Below the pieces are notes generated by a model that saw only the letters and a list, made by a program, of their open reading frames with translations, was not told where the DNA came from and made no database searches. Positions 7,514-14,440 of a stretch of 25,286 nucleotides of DNA are shown one piece after another (the first letter of the stretch is position 1; each line of letters begins with the position of its first letter). The position numbers were made by a program, and so were the translations under genes. Location: contig DBTA01000008.1 in assembly GCA_002306815.1 (NCBI GenBank), forward strand, positions 1 to 25,286, written 5' to 3'. Origin of the DNA: Dehalococcoidia bacterium UBA1328. GTDB lineage: Bacteria; Chloroflexota; Dehalococcoidia; Lucifugimonadales; Lucifugimonadaceae.

Positions 7514-7867
7514 CTAGAGAGCAGCGTCGTCTTTCTCACCAGTTCGAACTCTGATTACCTCGGACACAGGCGAAACGAAAATCTTTCCGTCACCAATCTC
7601 TCCCTCAGAACCAGTTCGTGAGGCGTTGACGATGGCATCGACAACTGAATCTTTGACATCGTCCTTCACCACGGTAGTGATGATTGTCTTCGGCAATGCA
7701 GCTCGGGTAGTCGTTGCCGCTCCACGACCGGTGAATACCTCAACACCCTGCTGAGTACCCTTGCCGGTTACGTTCGAGACGTGGTATCCACCAACTCCGG
7801 CTTCGACCAAGGCTTCAACAACAATGTTGACGCGCTCTGGGCGAACGACGGCTTCAATTTTGATCAT
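7514..7867 (-). CDS. glnB: Nitrogen regulatory protein P-II, atypical T-loop
   Basis: A trimeric P-II signalling protein that senses 2-oxoglutarate and ATP/ADP and, next to amt, most likely gates the ammonium channel (GlnK role). The ATG at 7867 is chosen because AGGAGA (7877-7882) lies nine bases upstream; a longer frame to 7912 adds unrelated residues. The 117-residue protein starts MIKIEAVVRPERVN and ends GKIFVSPVSEVIRVRTGEKDDAAL, both typical of P-II. The T-loop TGKGTQQGVEVFTGRGAATTTRAALPK keeps Gln39 and an Arg (48) near the position that plugs the Amt pore. It has no tyrosine and is about two residues longer than the E. coli loop; the B-loop also has about three extra residues. Classical Tyr51 uridylylation is therefore not possible. 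Confidence 0.93.
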   Translation of the reverse strand: MIKIEAVVRPERVNIVVEALVEAGVGGYHVSNVTGKGTQQGVEVFTGRGAATTTRAALPKTIITTVVKDDVKDSVVDAIVNASRTGSEGEIGDGKIFVSPVSEVIRVRTGEKDDAAL

Positions 7868-7883
7868 GATCAATTTTCTCCTA

Positions 7884-7916
7884 TTGCGTGATCGGCTCAA
7901 AGAACCGATCACGCAA
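7884..7916 (-). promoter_or_regulatory. Intercistronic hairpin between amt and glnB
   Basis: TTGCGTGATCGG (7884-7895) and CCGATCACGCAA (7905-7916) form a perfect 12-bp stem with a nine-base loop. In the mRNA the stem ends just one base upstream of the glnB ribosome-binding site, and no U-run follows. It looks like an mRNA processing or stability element, or a translational control element, rather than a terminator. Confidence 0.6.
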
Positions 7917-7929
7917 ACTGACTGAAAGC

Positions 7930-9126
7930 CTAGTCAGCTCCGTCGCCGACGTATGCACGCTCACCGTGAAGTGCTACGTCGAGACCAGCATCTTCATCTG
8001 CTTCATCTGACCGTAGGCCCAGACCAGGTATCACATCCAGAATCTTCAAGATGATAAAGGTAACAATGAATGAGTAGACAATTGTGGCGAGAGTTGCGAC
8101 AACGTTGTATCCAAGCACCTCTGCGCTGCCGTCGACAAGTCCAATACCGCCTATGGCGAAAATACCGGTTGCAATTGCACCCCAGATACCGCCGATACCG
8201 TGGACCGCCATGACTTCAAGAGCGTCGTCAAATCCGAACTTGTGTCGGATTCGAACTGCGTAGAAGGTAAGTACTCCAGATCCGAGTCCAACGGCGAGTG
8301 CGCCCATAGGACCAACGAAACCAGACGCAGGTGTGATTGCAACAAGACCTGCAACAGCACCCGTTGCGGCACCAACACCACTCATCTTGCCGGTATGAAT
8401 GTGACCCAAGATCACCCAAGCAACCATTGCGACAGCAGCAGCTGTGTTAGTTACGAGGAATGCGCTGATAGCAAGGCCGTCAGCTGCAAGACCTGAGCCG
8501 GCGTTGAACCCGAACCATCCAAACCAGAGGATTCCTGCACCGAGGATTACGAACGGAACATTGTGAGGCTCAACACCTCGGTCAACACCACGGCGCTTCC
8601 CTACCATCCAGGCAGCTACGACAGCTGCGATACCTGCATTAATGTGAACAACCGTTCCACCAGCGAAATCAAGCGCACCCATTTCAAACAACCATCCGTC
8701 GCCAGCCCATACCCAGTGAGCGATTGGTGCGTAGACGAACGTAATCCAAGCGACGAGGAACACGAGATAGGTCGTGAACTTGAATCGCTCGGCAATAGCG
8801 CCGGTAATAAGTGCCGGGGTGATGATCGCGAACATCATCTGAAAGATGGCGAACAGCATATCGCCGCTTTCCGGATCGCTAGAAACGTCTTTGAACCCAA
8901 TGAAGTCAAGGTTACCTATGAACTGTCCCCCAGCTCCGAACGCGAGACTGTAACCCCACAGAACCCAAACTACGCTTACTACACCCATTGACACGAAGCT
9001 GTACATGATCGTGTTCACAGCGTTCTTACCGCGTACCAAACCGCCGTAGAAGAACGCAAGACCCGGAGTCATGAACAGAACTAGGGCGGATGCAACTAGC
9101 ATCCACGCAACTGATCCAGAATCCAT
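7930..9126 (-). CDS. amt: Ammonium transporter Amt
   Basis: A 398-residue Amt/MEP/Rh channel with about eleven membrane spans, expected to be a trimer in the cytoplasmic membrane. It starts MDSGSVAWMLVASALVLFMTPGLAFFYGGLVRGKN, here without a cleavable signal. The pore twin histidines are His161 (GGTVVHINAG) and His309 (EVMAVHGIGGIWG), and an Asp in GALDFAGG precedes the first. The C-terminal tail HGERAYVGD is the cytoplasmic segment that contacts P-II in characterised systems. GGGAGA lies about eight bases before the ATG. glnB follows 62 bases downstream on the same strand, the standard ammonium uptake pair. A phased repeat array upstream suggests nitrogen control. Confidence 0.96.
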   Translation of the reverse strand: MDSGSVAWMLVASALVLFMTPGLAFFYGGLVRGKNAVNTIMYSFVSMGVVSVVWVLWGYSLAFGAGGQFIGNLDFIGFKDVSSDPESGDMLFAIFQMMFAIITPALITGAIAERFKFTTYLVFLVAWITFVYAPIAHWVWAGDGWLFEMGALDFAGGTVVHINAGIAAVVAAWMVGKRRGVDRGVEPHNVPFVILGAGILWFGWFGFNAGSGLAADGLAISAFLVTNTAAAVAMVAWVILGHIHTGKMSGVGAATGAVAGLVAITPASGFVGPMGALAVGLGSGVLTFYAVRIRHKFGFDDALEVMAVHGIGGIWGAIATGIFAIGGIGLVDGSAEVLGYNVVATLATIVYSFIVTFIILKILDVIPGLGLRSDEADEDAGLDVALHGERAYVGDGAD

Positions 9127-9189
9127 TAAATTTCTCTCCCAAAAAATTATTGTTGAGCAAAGGCTCGGATTGAAATCTATGTTTCAGGT

Positions 9190-9227
9190 GTTTCCGAAAT
9201 ATTTCGGGTATGTGACGCATCGGTTAC
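9190..9227 (-). promoter_or_regulatory. Phased 5-mer array upstream of amt, GlnR/OmpR-type operator candidate
   Basis: Reading toward amt, the strand shows GTAAC, GTCAC, GAAAT and GAAAC, each separated by exactly six bases (9227-9190). The last part overlaps a perfect 14-bp palindrome CCGAAATATTTCGG (9194-9207). The 11-bp spacing and the GTnAC/GAAAC half-sites match the described actinobacterial GlnR box. The array lies 64 to 101 bases upstream of the amt ATG. No glnR-like gene is in the window. Confidence 0.5.
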
Positions 9228-9441
9228 ACACCGGAATATAGGTCAGATAGGTGAGGCAAATACGATCTGAACCACGACAAACCTCAATGAATACAGCGAG
9301 ATTTCACTTCTGTTTCAGGGTTTGTCAGGCATACGCGATTTTGAAGTGTCACTAACAGTGGATTCGTGATGCGATGTCGCGAATATCTCAGCAACGAATC
9401 ATTGAACGCCATTGAGAAAGCACAAATAGAGGTCAGTGGAA

Positions 9442-9699
9442 ATGAAAATTCTAAAATAAATTACGCTGGCGCTAACCCTCGGACTGTTTACTGTGCTGTT
9501 CTTTGGAGCCTGTAAATCAGACGAAACGAAAATCCCAACCCATGGCATTTACTAAACCGAACCCCACATCAACACGGCTATTGAACAGATAATCACTAAA
9601 GTTTTACCACCCGCAACTCCTGCTCTTTTACAGGATGAAGAAGCGGTTTAGGAAATATGGGGTGTTCAAGGGGTGATAATCTTCAGTGAAAGGGTTTAA
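9442..9699 (+). pseudogene. Decayed small lipoprotein frame
   Basis: One reading frame from ATG 9442 gives MKILK, stop, ITLALTLGLFTVLFFGACKSDETKIP in continuous frame: a textbook lipoprotein signal with lipobox F-G-A-C, interrupted by TAA at codon 6. The same frame continues after a second TAA with TEPHINTAIEQIITKVLPPATPALLQ, then a TAG, then EIWGVQGVIIFSERV and TAA. An AGAGG lies about nine bases upstream of the ATG. The pattern suggests a lipoprotein gene inactivated by stop mutations without frameshifts. I cannot name its parent family. Confidence 0.45.
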
Positions 9700-9781
9700 G
9701 TCGTAAATCGAGCCATCTGGCAACGCTGGGTTATTGCACGGAGTGGCTGGCAAAGACAAACTCAGCAAAAATTCACTAGAA

Positions 9782-10636
9782 ATGATTATCGATTCACATT
9801 GCCATGCTTGGGGCTACTGGCCATACCTGCCATCAGTTCCCGACCCTGAAAATCACGGTTCGGTCGAACAGCTTATTCACCAGATGGACACCAACGGCGT
9901 TGATCGCGCCACGATCGTCTGTGCGCAGATATTCCAAAATTTCGACAATAACGACTATGTTGCCGCGGCTCTCAAAAAGTACCCAGATCGACTTGAGCAG
10001 TTTGCTGATATCGATTCGATGTGGTCGGAGACCTATCACACGCCGGGTGCGGCGAAGCGTCTGGAAGAGGCGGCCTACAAATGGCCAATGAAGGCTTTCA
10101 CACACTACGTGGCGGGCGAAGAAGATGGCAGTTGGTTCAACTCACAGGAAGGCAGAGATTTTCTTGGTGTGGCTGAGCAGCTCGGGCTAATAGCGAGCAT
10201 ATCTATGGCACCACACCATCAAAACGAACTGCGTAAAGCTTTAGAGAGACATCCCAGTTTGAATTTCCTGTTCCACCACATGTCGGGACTGCGCGCTCAA
10301 GGCGATGACGTTAGGGTAAATGTCGAAAACGTCAAAGAAACAAGCAAGCTTCCCAATGCATATTTGAAGCTTTCTGGATTTCATTACCTAACGGATAAAT
10401 ACTGGAACTTCCCGTACAGAGACACTCATTGGGTGTACGAAGAGTGTTACGAAGCATTTAGAACAAACATGGTCTGGGGATCGGACTTTCCCGTGGTGAA
10501 GAAGTCAATGACTCACTTGCAGTCGTTGGAAGCGTTCCGTACCCATTGTGGTTTCATAGATGTTTCTGACCGAGTTGCAATTCTAGGGGGGACTTTAGAG
10601 AGACTGCTCAATGAATCACGTGCAGTAAACAAATAG
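9782..10636 (+). CDS. Amidohydrolase-family metal-dependent hydrolase (TIM barrel)
   Basis: A 284-residue member of the amidohydrolase 2 group (ACMSD/OMPDC-like hydrolases and decarboxylases). From ATG 9782 it begins MIIDSHCHAWGYW, placing the metal-binding HxH at the end of the first strand. A frame opening at TTG 9734 would add 16 residues of no family character; neither start has a good ribosome-binding site. Further landmarks are FHHMSGL (metal His on a later strand), YLKLSGFHY, and MVWGSDFPVV with the conserved Asp. The C-terminal end DRVAILGGTLERLLN matches the usual NAxRLF-type ending of the family. It stands alone between a decayed frame and a short orphan frame, so context does not identify the substrate; a cyclic amide, lactone or decarboxylation substrate are all possible. 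Confidence 0.85.
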   Translation: MIIDSHCHAWGYWPYLPSVPDPENHGSVEQLIHQMDTNGVDRATIVCAQIFQNFDNNDYVAAALKKYPDRLEQFADIDSMWSETYHTPGAAKRLEEAAYKWPMKAFTHYVAGEEDGSWFNSQEGRDFLGVAEQLGLIASISMAPHHQNELRKALERHPSLNFLFHHMSGLRAQGDDVRVNVENVKETSKLPNAYLKLSGFHYLTDKYWNFPYRDTHWVYEECYEAFRTNMVWGSDFPVVKKSMTHLQSLEAFRTHCGFIDVSDRVAILGGTLERLLNESRAVNK

Positions 10637-10899
10637 AGCAAATGGCTGAGCGCAAGCAAACATGACGGCAATGGATTAGCGGACTATCTCGAGGTTCCTA
10701 GATTTCTCTAACGATCGGTTCCCCAGACTCGATATGAGTTTTTATGCGCAGCGTTTGATGATATCTCGACCAACCCTATGATGAATGAACTCGGCACCGG
10801 GACTTCATTCAAGTTCGGTATCCAAGGTATAAGGACCGTCGACAGTTACAGCGAATCGCTCTATGTAGCCTATGATGCTCCCGCTGAGGCGGCATAGAT

Positions 10900-12390
10900 T
10901 TAGCTTCGTAAGCGAGCGCGATATCGGTTGCCGGCAGCCAACCCCACTACAAGCAGTAGCCACGCGCCAACGATTCCATCGATACCCCCCTCTGACGTAG
11001 CGGAGCAGGTGCCACTAGACGACTCTTGAGGTGTTTCATCGTTTGATTCCTCAGCATTGTTAGAATTCTCAAACTCCACTGAGGTAGCGATTGGAACAGT
11101 TGACTCCTTAGGTTCTGCTTCTGTCGCCTGTTCAGTCTCTTCTGGTTCGGGCACCGAAGTACTCGACGACGGCGGTGCGGTTAATAGCTTGTAGGTTGGT
11201 GTTGGTTCCGCGGCTGGGGTTGGTGTTGGGCCTGGAGTCGGTTCGACATATGGATCAGCTCCGATCGAATCACGCCATAGATTCTCAAGCTCATCAATAC
11301 CGAAACCGTAGACTGAGTTGAGTGCTCCATCAATACTGACTCCGGTTCCGAGAGTAGCGAGAAGGTTCGCCATCTTCTCTTCCCCGTACTCGTCGATCAT
11401 GTATTTGACTGAGCTTCTACCCTGTCCGTACGCGACGAGCGTGAGGTTTGGATCACCTGGGAATGATCGGAGCGATTTAAGTGGAATTAATCGATCCGTT
11501 CCCTCCGCCCATTCCAGAAATCGCTCGTAAGAAACGGTCTTATCGAGGTTTCCGTACTCTGCCAAACCTTCGTTTAACCAGAGCGGGACGGCTCCACTTG
11601 AATTCGCAGCGCGGGCGACGAGGATGTGTGTCATTTCGTGAGTGGCGGTTCCGATATCTGACCGACCCGCAAGAACCAGAACCACGCTCTCGCGATCAAA
11701 CGCCTGTCCTTCTGTGATCAGTTCTCGACTGGTGGCAAGACTGCGCGACGCCACGGCTTCGATCATTTCGGCGTTGTTGTTGTACAGCGTCATCGTGATC
11801 GGTGATTCGATGTCGGCACCCGTGACTGGTCCCATGATCTCGAGAGATTCAACGGCCGCCTCGGCAAGTCGTTCCGCTCTGGTTTTAACGGGCCCGTGAT
11901 ACAGAATGGTCACAGGACCAAGCGTTACTTCTTCCCACTCAAATCGCGCGTCGTCAAACCGGAAGGTGTCGGGTTCCGTAATCAGTGTGTCACCGTTCTC
12001 ATCTGTGATCTCGAACCAGTACTTGATACTTGTTCCGGGTGGAACGTAGCGATCGCGACTGTTCGTGCGGTGAAACAACTCGCCATTGATTAGTGGTCGA
12101 GAAGTTTGATCAAGTTCGAGATACGAGTACTGTTTCGAACCTCGATCACCTATTTCAAATGTGACCCTGACGTCGTCAATTCGCAGTTCGGATTCCAGAT
12201 CAACAGTGAAAGTCATTCCTTCCGGGAACTGCGACTCCGCGCTGTAGGCAACAACGGTAATCGGCGATGGATCCTGTGCTGAGACACCGGCAGTCACACC
12301 GGCAAACGTTGAGAAAGTGATTGCGACCGCGGCAAATTGCCTCAGTATCGAGGTGCGAGAAAGTTTTGGGATCGAGAATGCCAGCTTCAA
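10900..12390 (-). CDS. Secreted, C-terminally anchored peptidase MA-like gluzincin
   Basis: A 496-residue exported protein. An N-terminal signal peptide (about 1-38, ending AGVSAQ) is followed by a beta-rich domain (about 43-150). A peptidase MA-like catalytic domain comes next, with HEMTH at 251-255 and Glu274 in WLNEGLAEYGN; the HExxH-x18-E spacing matches gluzincin zinc proteases. After about residue 385 comes a long Pro/Thr/Ser/Glu-rich spacer, then a hydrophobic segment (about 470-487) and a basic tail NRYRARLRS. This points to a surface-exposed enzyme tethered to the membrane. The start is TTG without a clear ribosome-binding site. It lies 117 bases downstream of the phosphatidyltransferase gene on the same strand, with a hairpin between. 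All catalytic residues are present; the substrate is unknown. Confidence 0.8.
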   Translation of the reverse strand: MKLAFSIPKLSRTSILRQFAAVAITFSTFAGVTAGVSAQDPSPITVVAYSAESQFPEGMTFTVDLESELRIDDVRVTFEIGDRGSKQYSYLELDQTSRPLINGELFHRTNSRDRYVPPGTSIKYWFEITDENGDTLITEPDTFRFDDARFEWEEVTLGPVTILYHGPVKTRAERLAEAAVESLEIMGPVTGADIESPITMTLYNNNAEMIEAVASRSLATSRELITEGQAFDRESVVLVLAGRSDIGTATHEMTHILVARAANSSGAVPLWLNEGLAEYGNLDKTVSYERFLEWAEGTDRLIPLKSLRSFPGDPNLTLVAYGQGRSSVKYMIDEYGEEKMANLLATLGTGVSIDGALNSVYGFGIDELENLWRDSIGADPYVEPTPGPTPTPAAEPTPTYKLLTAPPSSSTSVPEPEETEQATEAEPKESTVPIATSVEFENSNNAEESNDETPQESSSGTCSATSEGGIDGIVGAWLLLVVGLAAGNRYRARLRS

Positions 12391-12455
12391 GTTTGTTTCG
12401 TGATTGATTTATTAGGCGGTAATGATGAAACGAGTGTTAGTTCAAGAGCAACGCC

Positions 12456-12488
12456 CCGTACTAACGGTCCTACGCTGGTTTAGTACGG
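12456..12488 (-). terminator. Hairpin after the phosphatidyltransferase gene
   Basis: CCGTACTAA (12456-12464) and TTAGTACGG (12480-12488) form a perfect nine-base-pair stem around a 15-base loop, starting about 20 bases after the pgsA-like stop. No U-run follows on the minus strand, so it could be a weak terminator or an mRNA 3' end stabiliser before the protease gene. Confidence 0.4.
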
Positions 12489-12507
12489 AAAGGATGCACG
12501 TAAACTT

Positions 12508-13113
12508 CTATTCGCTACTAAGCGCACGCCAAGAAGCGATAAATCTCCAAATAGCACTGAGCGGAGTCCCAACACCAAGAACCCACAGTACCGCTAATGG
12601 GTAACCGAGAACCAGACCCGCGACCGTGATCACGATTCTCTCGGGTCGAGTTAGGAATCCGGCGGTCCCCTTTTCGCCAAGTCCTTCAGTACGAGCCCGA
12701 ACGTAGCTGACCATTAACGATCCACCCGTGGCGACGAACGCGAGGAACACGCCGGTCGAGTCAGCGTCGTCGCCATTGACGTAATACATGCCCAGACCGG
12801 CAAGAACGGCGATTTCTGAAACGCGATCAAAAACCGAATCGGTAAGCGCACCTCTCTTTGTCACCTTCCCGGTAGATCGGGCGATACCGCCATCGAGGAG
12901 ATCGAAGGTTGCCCCAACGATCACTAGCACACCGCCAAGTAAAAAGTGCCCTTGTGATACGTAATACGCAGAAACGAGAGCGATCAACAGACCAATCAGG
13001 GTTGCCATGTCGGCGGAAATCTTCAAGGCGACCAAAACGGAAACGGCTGGTCGCTCAAACCATTTTGCGACCGCGCCTCGAAGCCCGTAGCGAATAGATT
13101 GGAGATCCGGCAA
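12508..13113 (-). CDS. CDP-alcohol phosphatidyltransferase, phosphatidylinositol-phosphate synthase type
   Basis: An integral membrane enzyme that joins CDP-diacylglycerol to an alcohol. The signature DG-x2-AR-x8-G-x3-D-x3-D is complete in DLLDGGIARSTGKVTKRGALTDSVFD. The later segment SYVRARTEGLGEKGTAGFLTRPERIVI resembles the SYIKARAE...GFIERPERLII region of actinobacterial PIP synthase (PgsA1), which uses inositol 1-phosphate. The family has about six membrane spans. The frame extends upstream to 13236, but that part overlaps the preceding glycosyltransferase gene. The TTG at 13113, just after that gene's stop, is the most economical start and gives 201 residues; ribosome-binding support is weak. 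With ino1 and a PimA-like gene directly upstream, phosphatidylinositol phosphate is the likely product; phosphatidylglycerol phosphate is the alternative. Confidence 0.83.
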   Translation of the reverse strand: MPDLQSIRYGLRGAVAKWFERPAVSVLVALKISADMATLIGLLIALVSAYYVSQGHFLLGGVLVIVGATFDLLDGGIARSTGKVTKRGALTDSVFDRVSEIAVLAGLGMYYVNGDDADSTGVFLAFVATGGSLMVSYVRARTEGLGEKGTAGFLTRPERIVITVAGLVLGYPLAVLWVLGVGTPLSAIWRFIASWRALSSE

Positions 13114-13117
13114 GTAG

Positions 13118-14275
13118 TTACCAGCCCTGATACTTTGCAGGAGGTACTGGTTGTTTGTCCTGCACCTGGTTGTAGTAACTGAGAACCGAGTCAGCAACTC
13201 GTCCCCAGCTATATTGATCCACGGTCGCCCGACCATCTACAGCAAGTTGTGCTCGTAGACCAGGATTCTCTATCAATCGCCTGATCGCCGCTGCCATTGC
13301 CGCTTCGTCTTTGGGAGGAATCATCAGCCCGTCTTTATCGTCGGTCATCACAGAAGCGAAGCCCGGGATGTTTGAGGCGACTATTGGTGTTGAAGCAGAC
13401 ATCGCTTCGATAATGATGAATCCGAAACTTTCCTTGCCCGTGTTCGGTGCGAGGAATATGTCGGAATGTTGATAGTAAGCAGGTAGTTCTGAGTCGGAGA
13501 CCGGACCAACGAATACAACATCATCCAGTGACCGTTCACCCATAATTCGATACGACTCACGATCTGGGACGCCCGCTCCAGCTACGATGAGGCGGAGATT
13601 CGGATACTCCCACTTCAGGAGTGAGTATGCGCCGAGGGCGTATCGAAGACCTTTGCGGGGTTCGTTAACACGTCCTACAAACAGCATGTTGATCGCATCG
13701 TCTTTGAGAATCGATGGCTTCGGTGTTGGCGTGGAAAAGCGTCCGACATCCAGACCGTTTGGAATCACAGTGTAATCGCCCTCGAAGTAACGGTTAGCGA
13801 AGTCCTTTGCGGGTTCAGAGACAGCGATACGACCGTTAAGCCTGATAGCGCCGCGGTTCAATACCTTCTTCCAGAACATGTACCCACGGCCGCGACCTTC
13901 GTTGTACGCGTGGAAAGTACCAATCGTAGTCGATGGAGAAAACCGCGAAGCCGTGAGAGCGAACATCGGCATTAGAGGTTCATGAATATGAACGATGTCG
14001 AATTGTTCATCCTCGAGCATCGACTTCAAGCGCCATTCGTGCCACACGGAGAACGATATGCGGGCAATTGAACCAGCAGTCGGCACTGGTACTGATCGAC
14101 CGAATGTACGAAGATCAATATCACCTATATCGACCGCTGACTCGTCGCGAGTACAAGGTGCCAGTATCGAAACTTCATGCCCGCGCTTTTCAAGCTCTTT
14201 GCTGAGAGATGCGATATGACGCTGGACCCCACCGGGATGAGCGAGGTCATAAGGCGATACCTGGGCGATCCTCAT
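13118..14275 (-). CDS. GT4 glycosyltransferase, PimA-like (PI mannosyltransferase candidate)
   Basis: A 385-residue GT-B fold enzyme expected to act at the inner face of the membrane. It begins MRIAQVSPYDLAHPGGVQRHI, matching the PimA start MRI..CPY...PGGVQSH as I recall it. It has IVHIHEP (95-100), TFHAYNE (His122, the position of the PimA catalytic His) and the phosphate-binding VGRVNEPRKGL. The donor-site E-x7-E motif is ESFGFIIIE (Glu282, Glu290). AGGAGG (14281-14286) is five bases before the ATG. It lies between inositol-phosphate synthase and the PI-type phosphatidyltransferase, so transfer of mannose (or another hexose) from a nucleotide sugar to phosphatidylinositol is the best inference. 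No PatA-like acyltransferase or PimB is adjacent. A different glycolipid acceptor cannot be excluded. Confidence 0.85.
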   Translation of the reverse strand: MRIAQVSPYDLAHPGGVQRHIASLSKELEKRGHEVSILAPCTRDESAVDIGDIDLRTFGRSVPVPTAGSIARISFSVWHEWRLKSMLEDEQFDIVHIHEPLMPMFALTASRFSPSTTIGTFHAYNEGRGRGYMFWKKVLNRGAIRLNGRIAVSEPAKDFANRYFEGDYTVIPNGLDVGRFSTPTPKPSILKDDAINMLFVGRVNEPRKGLRYALGAYSLLKWEYPNLRLIVAGAGVPDRESYRIMGERSLDDVVFVGPVSDSELPAYYQHSDIFLAPNTGKESFGFIIIEAMSASTPIVASNIPGFASVMTDDKDGLMIPPKDEAAMAAAIRRLIENPGLRAQLAVDGRATVDQYSWGRVADSVLSYYNQVQDKQPVPPAKYQGW

Positions 14276-14340
14276 CGGTACCTCCTATCTCGCATGAATT
14301 GATCAGGAACTTGGTCTGATCTTCTATCGTTTAACAACAA

Positions 14341-14391
14341 CGTGCCGCTGGATCAATAAGACGCAATCATATTGCTTTTTCCAGCGGCACG
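14341..14391. repeat. Hairpin between ino1 and the PimA-like gene
   Basis: CGTGCCGCTGG (14341-14351) and CCAGCGGCACG (14381-14391) are a perfect 11-bp inverted repeat. The loop holds a second dyad, GCAAT-CAT-ATTGC (14363-14375), followed on the plus strand by TTTTT. On the transcribed minus strand no U-run follows the outer stem. A partial terminator or RNA processing site between the two cistrons is plausible. Confidence 0.5.
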
Positions 14392-14440
14392 CACCAGTTT
14401 TATTGATGCACGTTAGGGCTGTTGCCGAACATGATTATCG

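Noticed and set aside
7289..7621. Frame starting MAGAEGFEPPTAGFGDQCSSRTELRS
   Set aside because: It is the antisense of tRNA-Trp followed by non-coding sequence and overlaps glnB; a classic spurious protein.
8563..8991. 142-residue plus-strand frame
   Set aside because: It lies wholly inside amt in antisense and has no recognisable features.
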